Part shown: piece after piece, positions 27,401 through 36,200 of the stretch
How positions within the stretch are numbered: the first letter of the stretch is position 1
Layout: every line of letters begins with the position of its first letter
Assembly (NCBI GenBank): GCA_949775045.1
Contig: OX459099.1
Location: 18,026,741 to 18,090,740, forward strand
DNA from: Metridium senile
Lineage: Eukaryota > Cnidaria > Anthozoa > Actiniaria > Metridiidae
Direction of reading: 5' to 3'
DNA: 64,000 nt
Notes under the pieces: generated by a model
Told to the model about the DNA's origin: nothing
Seen by the model: the letters and a program-made list of their open reading frames with translations, nothing else
The model's database searches: none
Translations under genes and position numbers: made by a program

Positions 27401-27891
27401 GAAACAAATATCTTGTTCACGCTTTCTTATTGTATACAATATTAATACTATTAAAGTTGTAATTAATGTCATCGAAGCCCTAATATAAGTGCGTGACATT
27501 ACGATCGAGTTGAAGAAAATTTTAAGTGTCGCGAAATGAGTCGTTTGCCTACTATGTACAGGCTCGTAAAATTACTCTTAATCAGTTTAATATAGCTAAC
27601 GATAATCGCTTACTCCATCTAAACGAATATATCGTATCTTCTTTGCTGAAATAATACAGAATCACTGTGAAAATCTAAATAATTTTGACTCACGTACCAA
27701 TAGCAAACACAAGTCCGGGTACGGGTGACGTACGAATAGCCACTGCGTAAAATGAATCACCAACAACATTCTGACAACTACGAGAGAAACTTTTAAAATC
27801 GTCTTGCTGACGTGTTTATATCGTAAGGTTTAAGTTAAAGCAATAAAGTTGAAGGCAAACAAAGGCCCAGTACTGTGTTAGTACTTACCAT
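15347..27891 (-). CDS. XPO6: Exportin-6, N-terminal half (11 coding exons, continues outside window)
   Basis: Importin-beta/karyopherin-family nuclear export receptor. In animals XPO6 binds RanGTP and carries profilin-actin out of the nucleus. Exons (minus strand): 27891-27889, 25777-25687, 25035-24923, 22783-22586, 21572-21305, 20814-20569, 19517-19352, 18482-18356, 17555-17434, 16315-16207, 15439-15347. All junctions are AG/GT and phases join without a stop, giving 512 residues, about 45% of the roughly 1,125-residue vertebrate protein. Recognisable blocks are the N-terminal ESLMxEFF-type helix (here ETLMNEFF), FVRNKIVKAIVDIGRIDWP, LGLAMLHTTSEE, HLFSWIPLSSTITP, SCINELLSKNCVP and LEELDDE. 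The C-terminal HEAT repeats are absent; the next intron enters the macrosatellite. Transcription is divergent from ASTE1-A. Confidence 0.93.
15440..16206. other. XPO6 intron 10
   Basis: AT-rich intron. AATGTGTTGCCTA...TTATAAAAGG at about 15733 and a related AATGTGTTACCTA at about 16168 form an imperfect direct repeat around about 430 bp that ends in GAAATT repeats (16137-16155). This could be an old short retroelement. Nothing else is recognisable. Confidence 0.4.
16207..16315 (-). CDS. XPO6: XPO6 coding exon 10
   Basis: Residues 446-481: LLLNKLLQKIQFTHNQ followed by LEELDDEALNAD. Donor GTAAGT at 16206-16201. Confidence 0.92.
17275..17402. repeat. CAGA tetranucleotide microsatellite
   Basis: Two runs of (CAGA)n in XPO6 intron 9, a short one at 17275-17290 and a longer one at about 17350-17402 with one C interruption. 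Confidence 0.9.
17434..17555 (-). CDS. XPO6: XPO6 coding exon 9
   Basis: Residues 405-444. Reads EGLFSCLDIWAIFLDYLIAKV, matching the family's FSCLDIWxxFLDYL block. It is too short to stand out as a long open frame; junctions CTGCAG/CCC and GCAG/GTGAAT support it. Confidence 0.9.
17600..17763. mobile_element. Foldback MITE with TA flanks
   Basis: A 164 bp near-palindrome in XPO6 intron 8. The arms start CACCTCATTGCAATAACATTG and meet around 17680; TA dinucleotides flank both ends (17598-17599, 17764-17765), as for Tc1/mariner-type MITEs. Confidence 0.8.
18356..18482 (-). CDS. XPO6: XPO6 coding exon 8
   Basis: Residues 363-404: FVSVHLRRFENSSHFPV and LTLLFKYTFKQ, HEAT-repeat helices. Acceptor TTTTCAG, donor GTTAGT. 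Confidence 0.92.
19038..19345. repeat. GGAA/GAAA and ATGGATGA microsatellites
   Basis: A purine-only tract (19038-19145) followed by TGGATGAATG-type repeats (19160-19345) in XPO6 intron 7. It stops just before exon 7's donor at 19351. The ATGGATGA part contains an internal duplication of about 120 bp. Confidence 0.9.
19352..19517 (-). CDS. XPO6: XPO6 coding exon 7
   Basis: Residues 308-361. Encodes VLAMSCINELLSKNCVP and FEEFLLKLFQQTF, the best matching block of the gene. It ends with two bases of a split Ser codon (ELDE then AG). Confidence 0.93.
19576..19866. mobile_element. Mariner-type MITE, CACCTATTTCAAT family
   Basis: Inverted arms of about 55 bp: CACCTATTTCAATAATCGTTG at the left, its complement ending at about 19863, with ACAGTCCACACTCTGAAGC inside both arms. 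TA flanks. The same terminal motif occurs at 41961 and 43178 with unrelated interiors. Confidence 0.72.
20569..20814 (-). CDS. XPO6: XPO6 coding exon 6
   Basis: Residues 226-306. Contains HLFSWIPLSSTITPQLL followed by FAEFGC, a strongly conserved HEAT-repeat segment of XPO6. The C-terminal Ser/Gly-rich loop is poorly conserved in the family. Confidence 0.92.
21174..21264. repeat. Partial duplication of XPO6 exon 5 end, then (GTT)n
   Basis: 21174-21241 repeats 21284-21352 with few changes, including the exon 5 3' coding end and its donor (CCAG/GTATGG). A GTT microsatellite (21240-21264) lies between the two copies. Confidence 0.85.
21305..21572 (-). CDS. XPO6: XPO6 coding exon 5
   Basis: Residues 136-224 plus one base: exportin-1-like region with LGLAMLHTTSEEMASPREDLS and the TPPPSPT linker typical of XPO6. 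The last 45-50 bp of the exon and its donor are duplicated about 110 bp downstream in the intron (21174-21241). Confidence 0.92.
21635..22265. mobile_element. TIR MITE in XPO6 intron 4
   Basis: A 631 bp element with terminal inverted repeats of about 40 bp (AGTCAAACAAGCTCACGC and complement) that include TTGACCCCTAGAGTCGATTAA. Flanking TA dinucleotides. No coding capacity. Confidence 0.8.
22469..22564. repeat. Palindromic repeat beside XPO6 exon 4 donor
   Basis: About 96 bp with arms of about 40 bp starting ATTGACTGAGTT and centred on AAATATTTGGCTC/GAGCCAAATATTT. A relative lies at 25216-25331. Confidence 0.7.
22586..22783 (-). CDS. XPO6: XPO6 coding exon 4
   Basis: Residues 70-135, phase 0 at both ends. 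Continues the importin-beta N-terminal domain with the conserved stretch FVRNKIVKAIVDIGRIDWPHF. A palindromic repeat lies 22 bp beyond the donor. Confidence 0.92.
23530..23905. repeat. GAT-rich minisatellite in XPO6 intron 3
   Basis: Three to four copies of a unit of about 90-105 bp built from GATGATACTGATGATGTTGACAATG and GATCTGATAACAATGATTAT segments. It is distinct in sequence from the main macrosatellite but also GAT-based. Confidence 0.9.
23955..24252. mobile_element. Foldback MITE, CAGCAGTTCTCAG termini
   Basis: A 298 bp near-palindrome with arms of about 140 bp starting CAGCAGTTCTCAGTCACAC, flanked by TA (23953-23954 and 24253-24254). Arms differ at scattered sites, so it is not recent. 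Confidence 0.82.
24257..24879. mobile_element. hAT-like non-autonomous element
   Basis: A 623 bp element with perfect 25 bp termini beginning CAGGGATTCTGGCATTATG, and many internal ATTATGCGG motifs. TGTAAT is duplicated on both sides (24251-24256, 24880-24885). It inserted at the very end of the preceding MITE. The CAGGG start suggests hAT; a 6 bp duplication is shorter than the usual 8. Confidence 0.78.
24923..25035 (-). CDS. XPO6: XPO6 coding exon 3
   Basis: Residues 32-69: the start of the importin-beta N-terminal domain (QQSGAWHHCVYFMGHSQNHYV, MYAVSVFE). Donor GTAAAA at 24922-24917. A hAT-like insertion ends 43 bp inside the following intron. Confidence 0.9.
25216..25331. repeat. Palindromic repeat in XPO6 intron 2
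   Basis: About 116 bp with arms starting ACTTATTGACTGAG and core AAATATTT...AAATATTT, related to the repeat at 22469-22564. AGAGCACACAG...TGATCAA segments at about 22850, 25085 and 25850 show another shared repeat family in these introns. Confidence 0.7.
25687..25777 (-). CDS. XPO6: XPO6 coding exon 2
   Basis: Residues 2-31 plus one base. Encodes the N-terminal helix (ASLHSLETLMNEFF) and ends NRKREI, as in the family. Acceptor CAG at 25780-25778, donor GTATGC. Confidence 0.9.
26904..27747. mobile_element. Long-arm foldback transposon with 9 bp target duplication
   Basis: An 844 bp element in XPO6 intron 1. Arms of more than 300 bp start CGCAGTGGCTATTCGTACG and end in the complement. TAAAATGAA is duplicated exactly at 26895-26903 and 27748-27756. 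The loop carries a second inverted copy of the AATCACTGTGAAAATC segment. Long TIRs with a 9 bp duplication fit Mutator-like elements. No transposase frame. Confidence 0.88.
27889..27891 (-). CDS. XPO6: XPO6 coding exon 1 (start codon only)
   Basis: The ATG is followed at once by GTAAGT, a strong 5' splice site, so this exon contributes only Met1. The next exon begins Ala-Ser-Asp, matching the MAS start of the family. A 10-codon upstream frame (27936-27904, ATG to TAG) precedes it if transcription starts further up. Confidence 0.75.
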
Positions 27892-28394
27892 GATGTAGTC
27901 CTGCTAGAGATACCGGCCACTTAACATAAAATACATGGTTTCTCGAAGTGACGTACACTGGCAGCTATCGAAGTCATTTCCTCATGGGCTACCTACCAAT
28001 CCAAAACGAAAAGACGATTTTCTACTTTATGAAACTCTTGCGAATAATTAAATAATGTACGATGAGTCAAAGCTTATAAATGCCTTCCTCTCGAAGAAGA
28101 TAGGTAGAAGAAGTTGATAAAATTTGGTGAATTTTCCTGCATTTTTTCATAGTTAACCTTTTACGCTGCCATTGACCTGCCCAACGTCAAGACGAGGCTA
28201 TGAGATGGTACACCGCTGACATGCTATAATTGCTAGGGCTCAATTATTTTTGCCATCATATTCATCACCATCACCATCATCATTTTGACTTTTATATAGA
28301 AGATAAGAACAAACAAACCATTTTTTATTATGATTATAATTGATTATAAATTGGTGTGCAGTGATCTCGATTGATTAAAACCTCAACTATCCCG

Positions 28395-28455
28395 AGGGAG
28401 GGGAGGTGGAGGGTGTTGGGGGGATTGGGGAGATTGGGGGGACTGGGGGAGGGGG
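28395..28455 (+). other. G-quadruplex-prone tract
   Basis: At least eight runs of three or more G in 61 bases, separated by 1-6 base loops; satisfies the usual G3+N1-7 pattern several times over. The homologous place upstream of ASTE1-B (about 35090) is much poorer in G runs. Confidence 0.8.
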
Positions 28456-29033
28456 CTGTATAGGATATACTCGCCGTATCTTATATAAGTAAAAAACAGC
28501 GATTTGGTTACTTTTTGTGTATATTAAAATTGAAATTTAGAATAACGATATTTCTTTGTATTTTTTTTTTTTTTTTTTTTTACACCCGGGGGGGTGGGGG
28601 TACAATTTTATTTGTACCTTTTAGGAGTAATTTCAAAATCCGGGGACTTTTACTGTACCGAAATTGGAAGAGCCCATAGCATCTTTTTGGTGAGAACACG
28701 ACCACAATTATTTGTTTAATGGAAACTGTATTCCTCAATAAGACGTTGACATGTGAGGCTAATATGCCCATGAAAACCATGTGTTCTAATTTTCACTTAA
28801 ACGTAGACTGATAGGTTACCCATTGTCATCTGCGCATGGACAGCAGAAGCCAGAGCATCGTTCGCGTTTAGATATATATCCTCGGGAGCTGTGAAAGAAG
28901 TTACCGATTAGTAACCGAGTGACATACGATCGCTTTTAATACTAGATAGACCAAAATCACGAGATTGAAATAGGAGCTAGACATATGACGAAAGGTCAAT
29001 GGAATAACAAAGCAAGCAAATAAGCGACGGATC

Positions 29034-29090
29034 ACCCCCCCCCCCCCCCCCCCCCCCAACCCCCAGCCCCACCCCACCCCGGGTTTCTGG
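29034..29090 (-). other. Poly-C/G-quadruplex-prone tract
   Basis: About 24 consecutive C followed by AACCCCCAGCCCCACCCCACCCC; the minus strand has five or more G4-G5 runs. It lies about 370 bp upstream of the ASTE1-A start. Confidence 0.82.
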
Positions 29091-29460
29091 GCCAGGAGTT
29101 GGATGACATGATCATTTTCTGGGAACTTTGTGGGATATACTTTAATCAAATCATTTTGAGAGGAAAAGTTTCTGCACCACTAGCTTATAAACAGTAAACG
29201 TAGTCGTTTCAAGTACCTATAGTTGAGAACGTTGCGTGACGAGGCTAAACACCCCTGCGGGGGAGACTATAGGTTCTACACGGATGACAAAGTTTCTGGG
29301 AACTGTTTGTATATTCAGTATTGAACTGCAAAGCATTTAGTGAGGAAAATGTGACTAGTTTGTTTCTAAAAGTCTTGATATTAAGCCCGTAATGTATATC
29401 AGTGTACTTTAGAAGATAGACTACACGGAAAGAAAGAAAACAGACTGTTTAGTAGTAACG

Positions 29461-29882
29461 ATGGGTGTAAGAGGCCTTACGACTTACGTGAATCATATAC
29501 CAAGTGTGTGGACAAGTATAGATCTAAAAGACACAAAAGTGATCATTGACGGCAAGGCTCTTCTTTATTACTTGCAAAGAGATATTGACAGTCGTTATGG
29601 AGGCCAGTACGACACAATAGCCAATGCTATTGAACATTTCTTTACTTGCTTCAAGAAAAACAAAGTCACAACATATGTAATCTTTGATGGGCCTACTGTA
29701 GCCGTCGAAAAGAAACTATCAACGCTAAAAGATCGGGCACGGGAAAAAATTAATCGATGTTTTGATGTGTCCAAGTCGGGGACATCAGACGAAACAGTTG
29801 ATCCTCCTTTAGCCAGGATGCTTCTTTTACAAAAAATAAAAAACCTGAAACACCTCGGAATACAATTTGCTGTTTGTGATCG
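29461..29882 (+). CDS. ASTE1-like: ASTE1-A exon 1 (XPG N-terminal domain)
   Basis: Residues 1-140 plus two bases of Arg141. The upstream stretch of about 80 bp (TAAGCCCGTAATGT, GACTGTTTAGTAGTAACG) is conserved before the ATG of every copy. Donor CG/GTAAGAAATG is identical in A, B and C. Confidence 0.92.
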
Positions 29883-32800
29883 GTAAGAAATGACCTATTA
29901 CATCTAGGGGATTATATATAGTATACTAATTTTAGAGAGAAAGAGCTTGAAAAGCTTTCAAAGGAGGGGGACTGGACGACCGGAAAAAGTTATTTCTTAC
30001 CTAATGTACACGCTTGGGGACAAATAAATTGTGATTCCGCTGTGCACCTAATTTGCTGACTCAATATATTATTAATAAACGTATATCTCCATTTTCATTT
30101 TAACGAGTTTATTTCCTTTTTCTAATGTTTAAGTCCATTGCCAGTGCATTGAATCCCAATTTTCCAGTCCCCCCTCCCCCACACACCCACACAACGTTTA
30201 AGACGTTCAAGACTTTTGTGACTATAAATCATCATTATCTGATCATTTTGTATCGTTACTATTATCGCCATTACCTAATACCAATATTGTTAGGGGTGTT
30301 GTTGTCAACGTTGTTGCTATTTTCACCACTGAGCATATATAAATAAATAAATCACTTTTTTAACGTCTCAATGTATTTAGCCAGTGGCTAATTGTGGAGA
30401 CTCAGGGAGGGAGGAAAACCGGATAGCGAGGAAAAAAACCCTCGATCGTGGCATAGGAGAGAAGAACATATCAAACAAACTCAATTCACATATAATTCAT
30501 GCCCGAGCCGGGACTCGAACCTGGACCACAGCGGTGAGAGGCGCGCGGTAAACCACTACGCCAACCACGCCACCCAAAATTGCTTTCACAACCATTGACA
30601 CCAATATTATCATTATTATTATCACTATGATCATCTATTATTATACTATCATATCATACCATAGGCCCGTAGCAGGATAAATATATCTAGGGGATCGAAC
30701 CAGACTTTATCGTATCATCCTTGCTGGATGTTGTAATACTTGATTCTAAGCTAATTAAGGGAGGGAGAGAGAAGAGGGGAGGAGAAGAAAGAAAAGGCGA
30801 GCCTGACTTCATTCCTATTTGAAACTCATTCCGCTCACGTGATCTATATTAACGTCTCTTGACTGGCTTTGATGTTTGGAATGGGCAACAATACGGGCCT
30901 GTCATTATTGTCGTTAGATTATCAATCATTCAACCAGAAACATCAAATACAAAATAAAACAATACCTACCTCATTACAACTTTACTCGTCTTTGATCACA
31001 GTGAGTGATAGTAACCAAATAAGCACTACTACACAGCAGCAATGTGATTTTTTATTTCATGGATATATAATGTGTGCACAAGTTAAACTTTGACATAACA
31101 TTTATTTTGGAAGCTCACAAGAAATCTGAGGTCCAGGTGGGGTTTGAAACCAAGACCTTCCAATCTCTCTTTTATTTTATTCATGTTAAACTGAATTCGA
31201 CAAATGCATTAATTAATTTTTTTTTTACTATTTTCAGAGAGGCAGACCAGGAAATAGCATCTCTTGCTAACCAATGGAATTGTCCAGTGATAAGTCATGA
31301 TAGTGACTTCTTCATCTATGATCTTCCTGCAGGGTATATACCTCTTACTCACCTTCGCTGGACTGAATATTTGCTTCGTGCACGCATATATCATCGTGAG
31401 AAACTTTCACAGCATCTAAATGTACAGCCACATTTGCTTCCATTTTTAGCCTCACTATTAGGGAATGATTACGTAGGCAGTGGTGTTTTGGCACCCTTTC
31501 AGAGGGCACTTCGAAGTTATCAACCTGCAGCATCAAGGCAATCTACTGATTCAAACATAGCTGTGAAGATGAAGAAATGTTGCAGTTTTCTTGCCAATTC
31601 CAATACCCCAGATGACTCCTTGCAGTCTGTTCTCGCCATCATCACTAAAGGCAGTGAAAGAGCATCTTTAAAGAAAGCCTTGCTTGAGTCAATGGACGAG
31701 TACAAGATATTAGATGAAGCTAGTACTTTAGCATCGTATTTCGAGAGTGGTGATATCCAGGGTCACCTTGGCAAGGTTCCTGCATATGTGATTAAAAGAT
31801 ATCGCCATGGCAACTTCCCTGTTAGGTATTTTGGTGTTATTTCCTGCGGAAGGAACATTTTAAAATCCCAGGTTGAAGATATGAGAAAAGTCTCATCCAA
31901 TAACTGTTCACTAAGACTGAGGCAAATCATATATGGCATCCTACTAACACCGTCACAGTCTGTAATGGAATGGGATCGGGATGTTTTGGATCTAAAGGAA
32001 TGTCCAGTTCAACCCTTTATTGGGCCAGTTAAGGGTTACGGTGTTCTGCCCAACTTACAAAGCCTTCACGAACAAGATAAGTATCAACGTAGGAAGTTGT
32101 TGCTATCCATACTTGCATCAAATACAGCAATCCAGTCATTGCCCGACACCGAGCAGCTCTTTGCAGCATCTATTCGTTACTGGATCCTACACGCCACACC
32201 AAAGGTAACCCAAAGATGTGTCAAGACGTTGATTTTACAATACCTTCAACAATTAAGAACCTCAACTAGGGAGCAGACAATGGAACCAAATGTTGATATT
32301 GCTTTACGTCATAGTTTAGCACAATGGCAGTCAGTCATGGCTGAAACTCTTCATCTGAATAAAATACTTTTAGATGCATTTCCTCAACCCGATCTGTCAA
32401 AACTCTTCAATGGTGTCATCGCTCAGATAATCATTCGCAAACTGTCACAAGGTAAAACCACAAAAATGCAATGAACATAAAACTACAATAAACTCAAAAC
32501 AACGGAACACTTACAGAAATGCAGATAGCAGTATCGTGGTTCTGTAGTATTAGTTCTAACAATAATTGTTGATCAGTAGAGATATAAGCTGTGATAATTA
32601 ATTTGACAACAACCTACAATCTGGGATAAATTAAAATTGTGGAGAAATTTGTTGACTTGGGCATTGTCGATTCGAATTCTATCAACATTGGGATGATATG
32701 GGTGATGGGGGTACCTCTTTGGAGTTTAATACAAATATTGATCAAGGTTTTAGCTAGTAAAATATATAGTTTTCACAATAAAACGTTTTCTATGTGTTTC

Positions 32801-33053
32801 AGGAAAACCACTAATGTACTCCACTAGCCAACAGGATGCCTTTAAACAGATATACGATGCTGCTACACAGGGACTAGATGATAGTCATTGGTTGACCAGC
32901 AGCACACCACGTGACGTCCATTCAGACAAATCTAAAAGTAAAGCGAAGAAGAATACCCAGAAGCAGTGCTATTCAGCTGTTAATGGTTATTGTTTGATTG
33001 TTTGTTTGTCAATTGCTTGTTTGCTAGTTTGTTTGTTTATTTGTATGAAGTAA
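29461..33053 (+). CDS. ASTE1-like: ASTE1-like nuclease A (asteroid homologue)
   Basis: Exons 29461-29882, 31238-32451, 32803-33053; about 628 residues (human ASTE1 is about 680). It starts MGVRGLTTY, the N-terminal motif of the XPG/FEN superfamily. Catalytic acidic positions are present: D30 (IIDGKALLY), D76 (VIFDGP), E142/D144 (READQEIA), D162/D164 (SHDSDFF) and D218 (LLGNDYV). Human ASTE1 is reported as a structure-specific nuclease acting downstream of shieldin at double-strand breaks; Drosophila asteroid interacts with EGFR signalling. The last exon diverges from its paralogues and ends in a hydrophobic stretch, CLIVCLSIACLLVCLFI, encoded by a TTTG-type simple repeat. Confidence 0.92.
29883..31237. 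other. ASTE1-A intron 1
   Basis: Holds a tRNA-derived SINE (30340-30575, minus strand) and, at about 31095-31190, a fragment with a B-box-like GGTTTCAAACCCC on the minus strand that recurs just before exon 2 in all four genes. The rest is AT-rich. The segment 30680-31080 is nearly identical to 38245-38670 in gene B. Confidence 0.7.
30340..30575 (-). mobile_element. tRNA-derived SINE, copy 1
   Basis: The minus strand starts GGGTGGCGTGG. It has an A-box-like TGGCGTAGTGG (30563-30553) and an exact B-box core GGTTCGAGTCC (30521-30511), then a body with CTCTCCTATGCCACGATCG and a TTTA-rich 3' tail. Pol III promoter boxes are well kept. A longer relative is at 44408-44709. Confidence 0.85.
31238..32451 (+). 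CDS. ASTE1-like: ASTE1-A exon 2 (XPG-I and C-terminal domain)
   Basis: 1214 bp, in phase with both neighbours. Holds the EADQE, HDSDFF and GNDYV catalytic motifs, then the asteroid-specific region (QSVMEWDR, LFAASIRYWILHATPKV, LRHSLAQWQSVMAETLHLN). Acceptor TTTTCAG. Confidence 0.92.
32803..33053 (+). CDS. ASTE1-like: ASTE1-A exon 3 (divergent C-terminus)
   Basis: Begins GKPLMYS, then FKQIYDAATQGLDD as in the paralogues, a Lys-rich segment, and the hydrophobic tail in place of NRFAALEQLS. TAA at 33051-33053. Confidence 0.82.
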
Positions 33054-34732
33054 ATTTATAGTCTTGAGGATAGCATCATATATGCAGCTTATGGTGGCTA
33101 AAAGCTTAACATCAAATGACTAACAAAGAATAGGTTGTATCTCATATAGAGCATAGTGATATCATTTCTCATTTACAGTCGTGTACTGGCAACCTGTTGT
33201 GCTCTTTATCTAAGTAAATCTAAGGGAACTAGCCAATCAATGAGAAGTGAACATACACAACTTATTGGCGTGACCCCGAGGGGAAAATATTAAGTGGGTT
33301 AATTAATGCTAAGCTGACCGGGATAGGGAACTTTCTATCATTTTGTAAAAATTTATTTCGCTAAAATGTATATGTGTAATTGCTGCTAGCGAAGCGAGTA
33401 GCGATACTAATGTCGACGGGCTTCCTGTGTTGCTTATGGCTGAGTAGATCCAGGGCATTTTATCAGTCCGTGAAACAACTCGATTTTGTGCATAAATCAT
33501 CGTGGGTGATAATAGCTTTCCTACGTAACAACTTGTAGTCGGAAAGCGTGTTCATTACGGTTCGTAGTATACTTTACATTGGAATGTTTATGCAATATAT
33601 CTATTGTTATTATCCCTATGGGAGAATAGTTTGTCTTACGAAAATTCTAGAATATGTAAATTACGGTTATAGTATATAAGCGAATGAGAGTTAGTTCATA
33701 ATTCTCTCGCTAGTTGGACAGTTACGGTTTAAGTGTGTAACTAAACTTAACTGATTTAATTTAATTCGTTACAATCATATATATCACTTGTGAAGTATTA
33801 TAAATTCAGCTCGGCTAACGGCCTCGGAGCTGTACGTTGCATCGGTCGAGGACTACGTTTCCCAGTAGGTTTTTTCCCCCAAAGTGGTTTTATCCTACTG
33901 GCGTTTTCGTAGCGGGCGGCGAACTATATGATATTGTAATTTCATAGTTTCTGTAAATATTTAGTGTGATATATTATCTGACAAAATATAGATTATGTCA
34001 TAGTGACGTAAGTTTAATTACTATATATATATATTTGTCCAGTATATAAAAAGGCGTCGTGAATTGTAAAACAAGAATCATTGTTAATAAAATACTGGTC
34101 TATAGCTTTCCACAAGCAACCAGCACAGTCACACTCCAATTATTGTCGTGTTCTTGATTATATAACGCTTCGCACAGTGCGAAGGGTAGGAATGAAGAAA
34201 TGATTTCTGCGCCGTGGGTCGAGATCAGACAATATCGACTCACGGTCAATGGTCAGCGGTACCAACTAATATGCAATACGTATGGTAAGCGACTGCTGTT
34301 CTGAAATTATGGGATGTCACACAATGCTTCGCTCATTCAAACTGGGCTAAGTTTATTCACGGTCAACGTCTCTTTATTATGTCAAAATCAAACTTTGTTC
34401 ATTGCTGCAAGTATCCATCAAGGCCACGTACGCTTTAGTGACACTCAGTTCTATAAGAAGGAATTGTTCTTTTATGAGTTTTTCAACAATGTTGTGTCGC
34501 CAGCTGTCGGGTAATGTTAGACTGACAAGATTTACTTGAAATCACTCGAAAACCGACTCATTCCAGATGCAGAGACGTTAATTACATGCCGTTTTTGGTT
34601 TTTTTCAGTAGCATCAATGCATATCACATACATGCACCTGTTCATAATATCTCTGCATACATGTTAAAAATACATTATCCTATTGTTTCTCTTACTGATC
34701 TGAACATTGAATTGTGGATCATTTTTCACGTT

Positions 34733-34898
34733 CATACACCGAATCGAAATATGGCGTCCAATTTTAATAACTATTGTTTTTGACTGACTAGCCTCGTGTT
34801 TATGTTGAAACACAATGGCGTTTTCACATGTATGAGAGGCTAGTCAGTCAAGAACAATAGTTATTAAAATCGGTCGCCATATTTCGATTCGGTGTATG
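34733..34898. mobile_element. Foldback element between ASTE1-A and B
   Basis: A 166 bp hairpin: arms of about 65 bp starting CATACACCGAATCGAAATAT, including TTTTAATAACTATTGTT and GACTGACTAGCCTC, around a loop of about 35 bp. Few mismatches, so fairly young. Confidence 0.8.
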
Positions 34899-36200
34899 TT
34901 TAAAAATATTCATTAATTTTTTGTAATAAATGTTACTGCTCTAGAATTCTGCATTCTGTTGTCTTTAGCTCCCCTCAATATCATATTGGGCTGGGATTTG
35001 TCGCAACACTTTACTTGCAATGTGCAACCCCTAGTAATCAATTATAAGTTGGTGTTCATTCATGATCTCGATCCATGACCAACTATCCCGAGTGGGGTGG
35101 ACTCAGGGGTAAACGTATCAGGTATACTCGTTGTATCTTTTAGTGTAAAAATCAACGATTTGGTTACTTTTAGAGTATTAAAATTAAAATCTAGAATTGC
35201 CATATTTCTGTCTATCTTTTAGACCCAGGGGGGCTCCCTCTGTCCAAAAATTGCACAACATGACTTCGTAGAGGTAGGGGTAATTTTCACTTGGCTTTGG
35301 AACAAATAATAAATTGGCAAAGCTGCCAAGAACATCGCGCAGTCGAACCATTTAGTGGTCGGAAACAAACAACGCTAACAGTTCATTTAATTCATTAGTA
35401 CCTTTTAGGGGTAATTTAAGAATCTGGGGACTTTTAGGTACCGAAAAAGAAAGAGCCCATAGCATTTTTTTGGTTGGAACACGACCACAATTATTTGTTC
35501 TAATTTTCACTTAAAAGTAGACTGATAGGTTATCCATAGTCATCTGCGCATGGGCAGCAGAAGCCAGAGTATCGTTCGCGTTTAGATATATACCGGCCCT
35601 CGGGAGCCGTTAAAGAAGTTATCGATTAGTAACCGAGTGACATACAATCGCATCTAATAAACAATTAGACCCGAGAGGTCTAATTGTTTTAGTATAAACC
35701 AACTAGTAGGTCAAACTTTGCCATATTTTAAAAGAAAAATAACATTTCAATCGTTTAATTTTGAAAAAATGACAGATAATCGAAAGTGAAAATACCGAGC
35801 GCGCGCTCAATGACGCGTGACGGCAAGTGAAAATGTATTCAAAACACATCGAAATTCTCCACAGTTTTAGTCATTTTCTTCATCAAGACTTTTGTTTTAA
35901 CGGCTGAAAATAGCATATTTTTACTGCTAAAACTACTATACATATTTGAACAACGGAGGAATAAAGAAAAGTCCAAAAAAAGTTTTTTAATCTGGCTTTC
36001 TCAATCAAACTGAAGAATCGTGTGATGGCGTCAGTAGCGCGCGCTCTTCAAGTCAAAATTCATTCACAAAACATCAAAATTATGTGCTTTTTTGTCATTT
36101 TCTTGCTCGTATTTGCAATTTACGATTTAAGGAAAAGCATTACATTTAGTACTAAGCTATTACAAGAAATAGAAGAAACGAGAAACGTTTTCAAACTTCC

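Larger units (their letters stand above)
27892..29460. promoter_or_regulatory. Head-to-head spacer between XPO6 and ASTE1-A
   Basis: The two start codons are 1.57 kb apart and divergent, so both promoters should lie here. G-rich or C-rich tracts occupy 28395-28455 (+ strand G runs), 28588-28600 (G7TG5 after a 22 T run) and 29034-29090 (C runs, G-quadruplex capable on the minus strand). About 28340-28880 is homologous to 35040-35620 upstream of ASTE1-B. No TATA box is convincing. Confidence 0.55.

Noticed and set aside
30511..30575. tRNA gene
   Set aside because: A and B boxes are present but no cloverleaf stem closes and a long non-tRNA body follows; it is a SINE head.
33580..34150. Solo LTR of an LTR retrotransposon
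   Set aside because: A TATA-like motif and AATAAA are present, but I could not define TG...CA ends or a 5 bp target duplication, so it is noted only within the intergenic entry.
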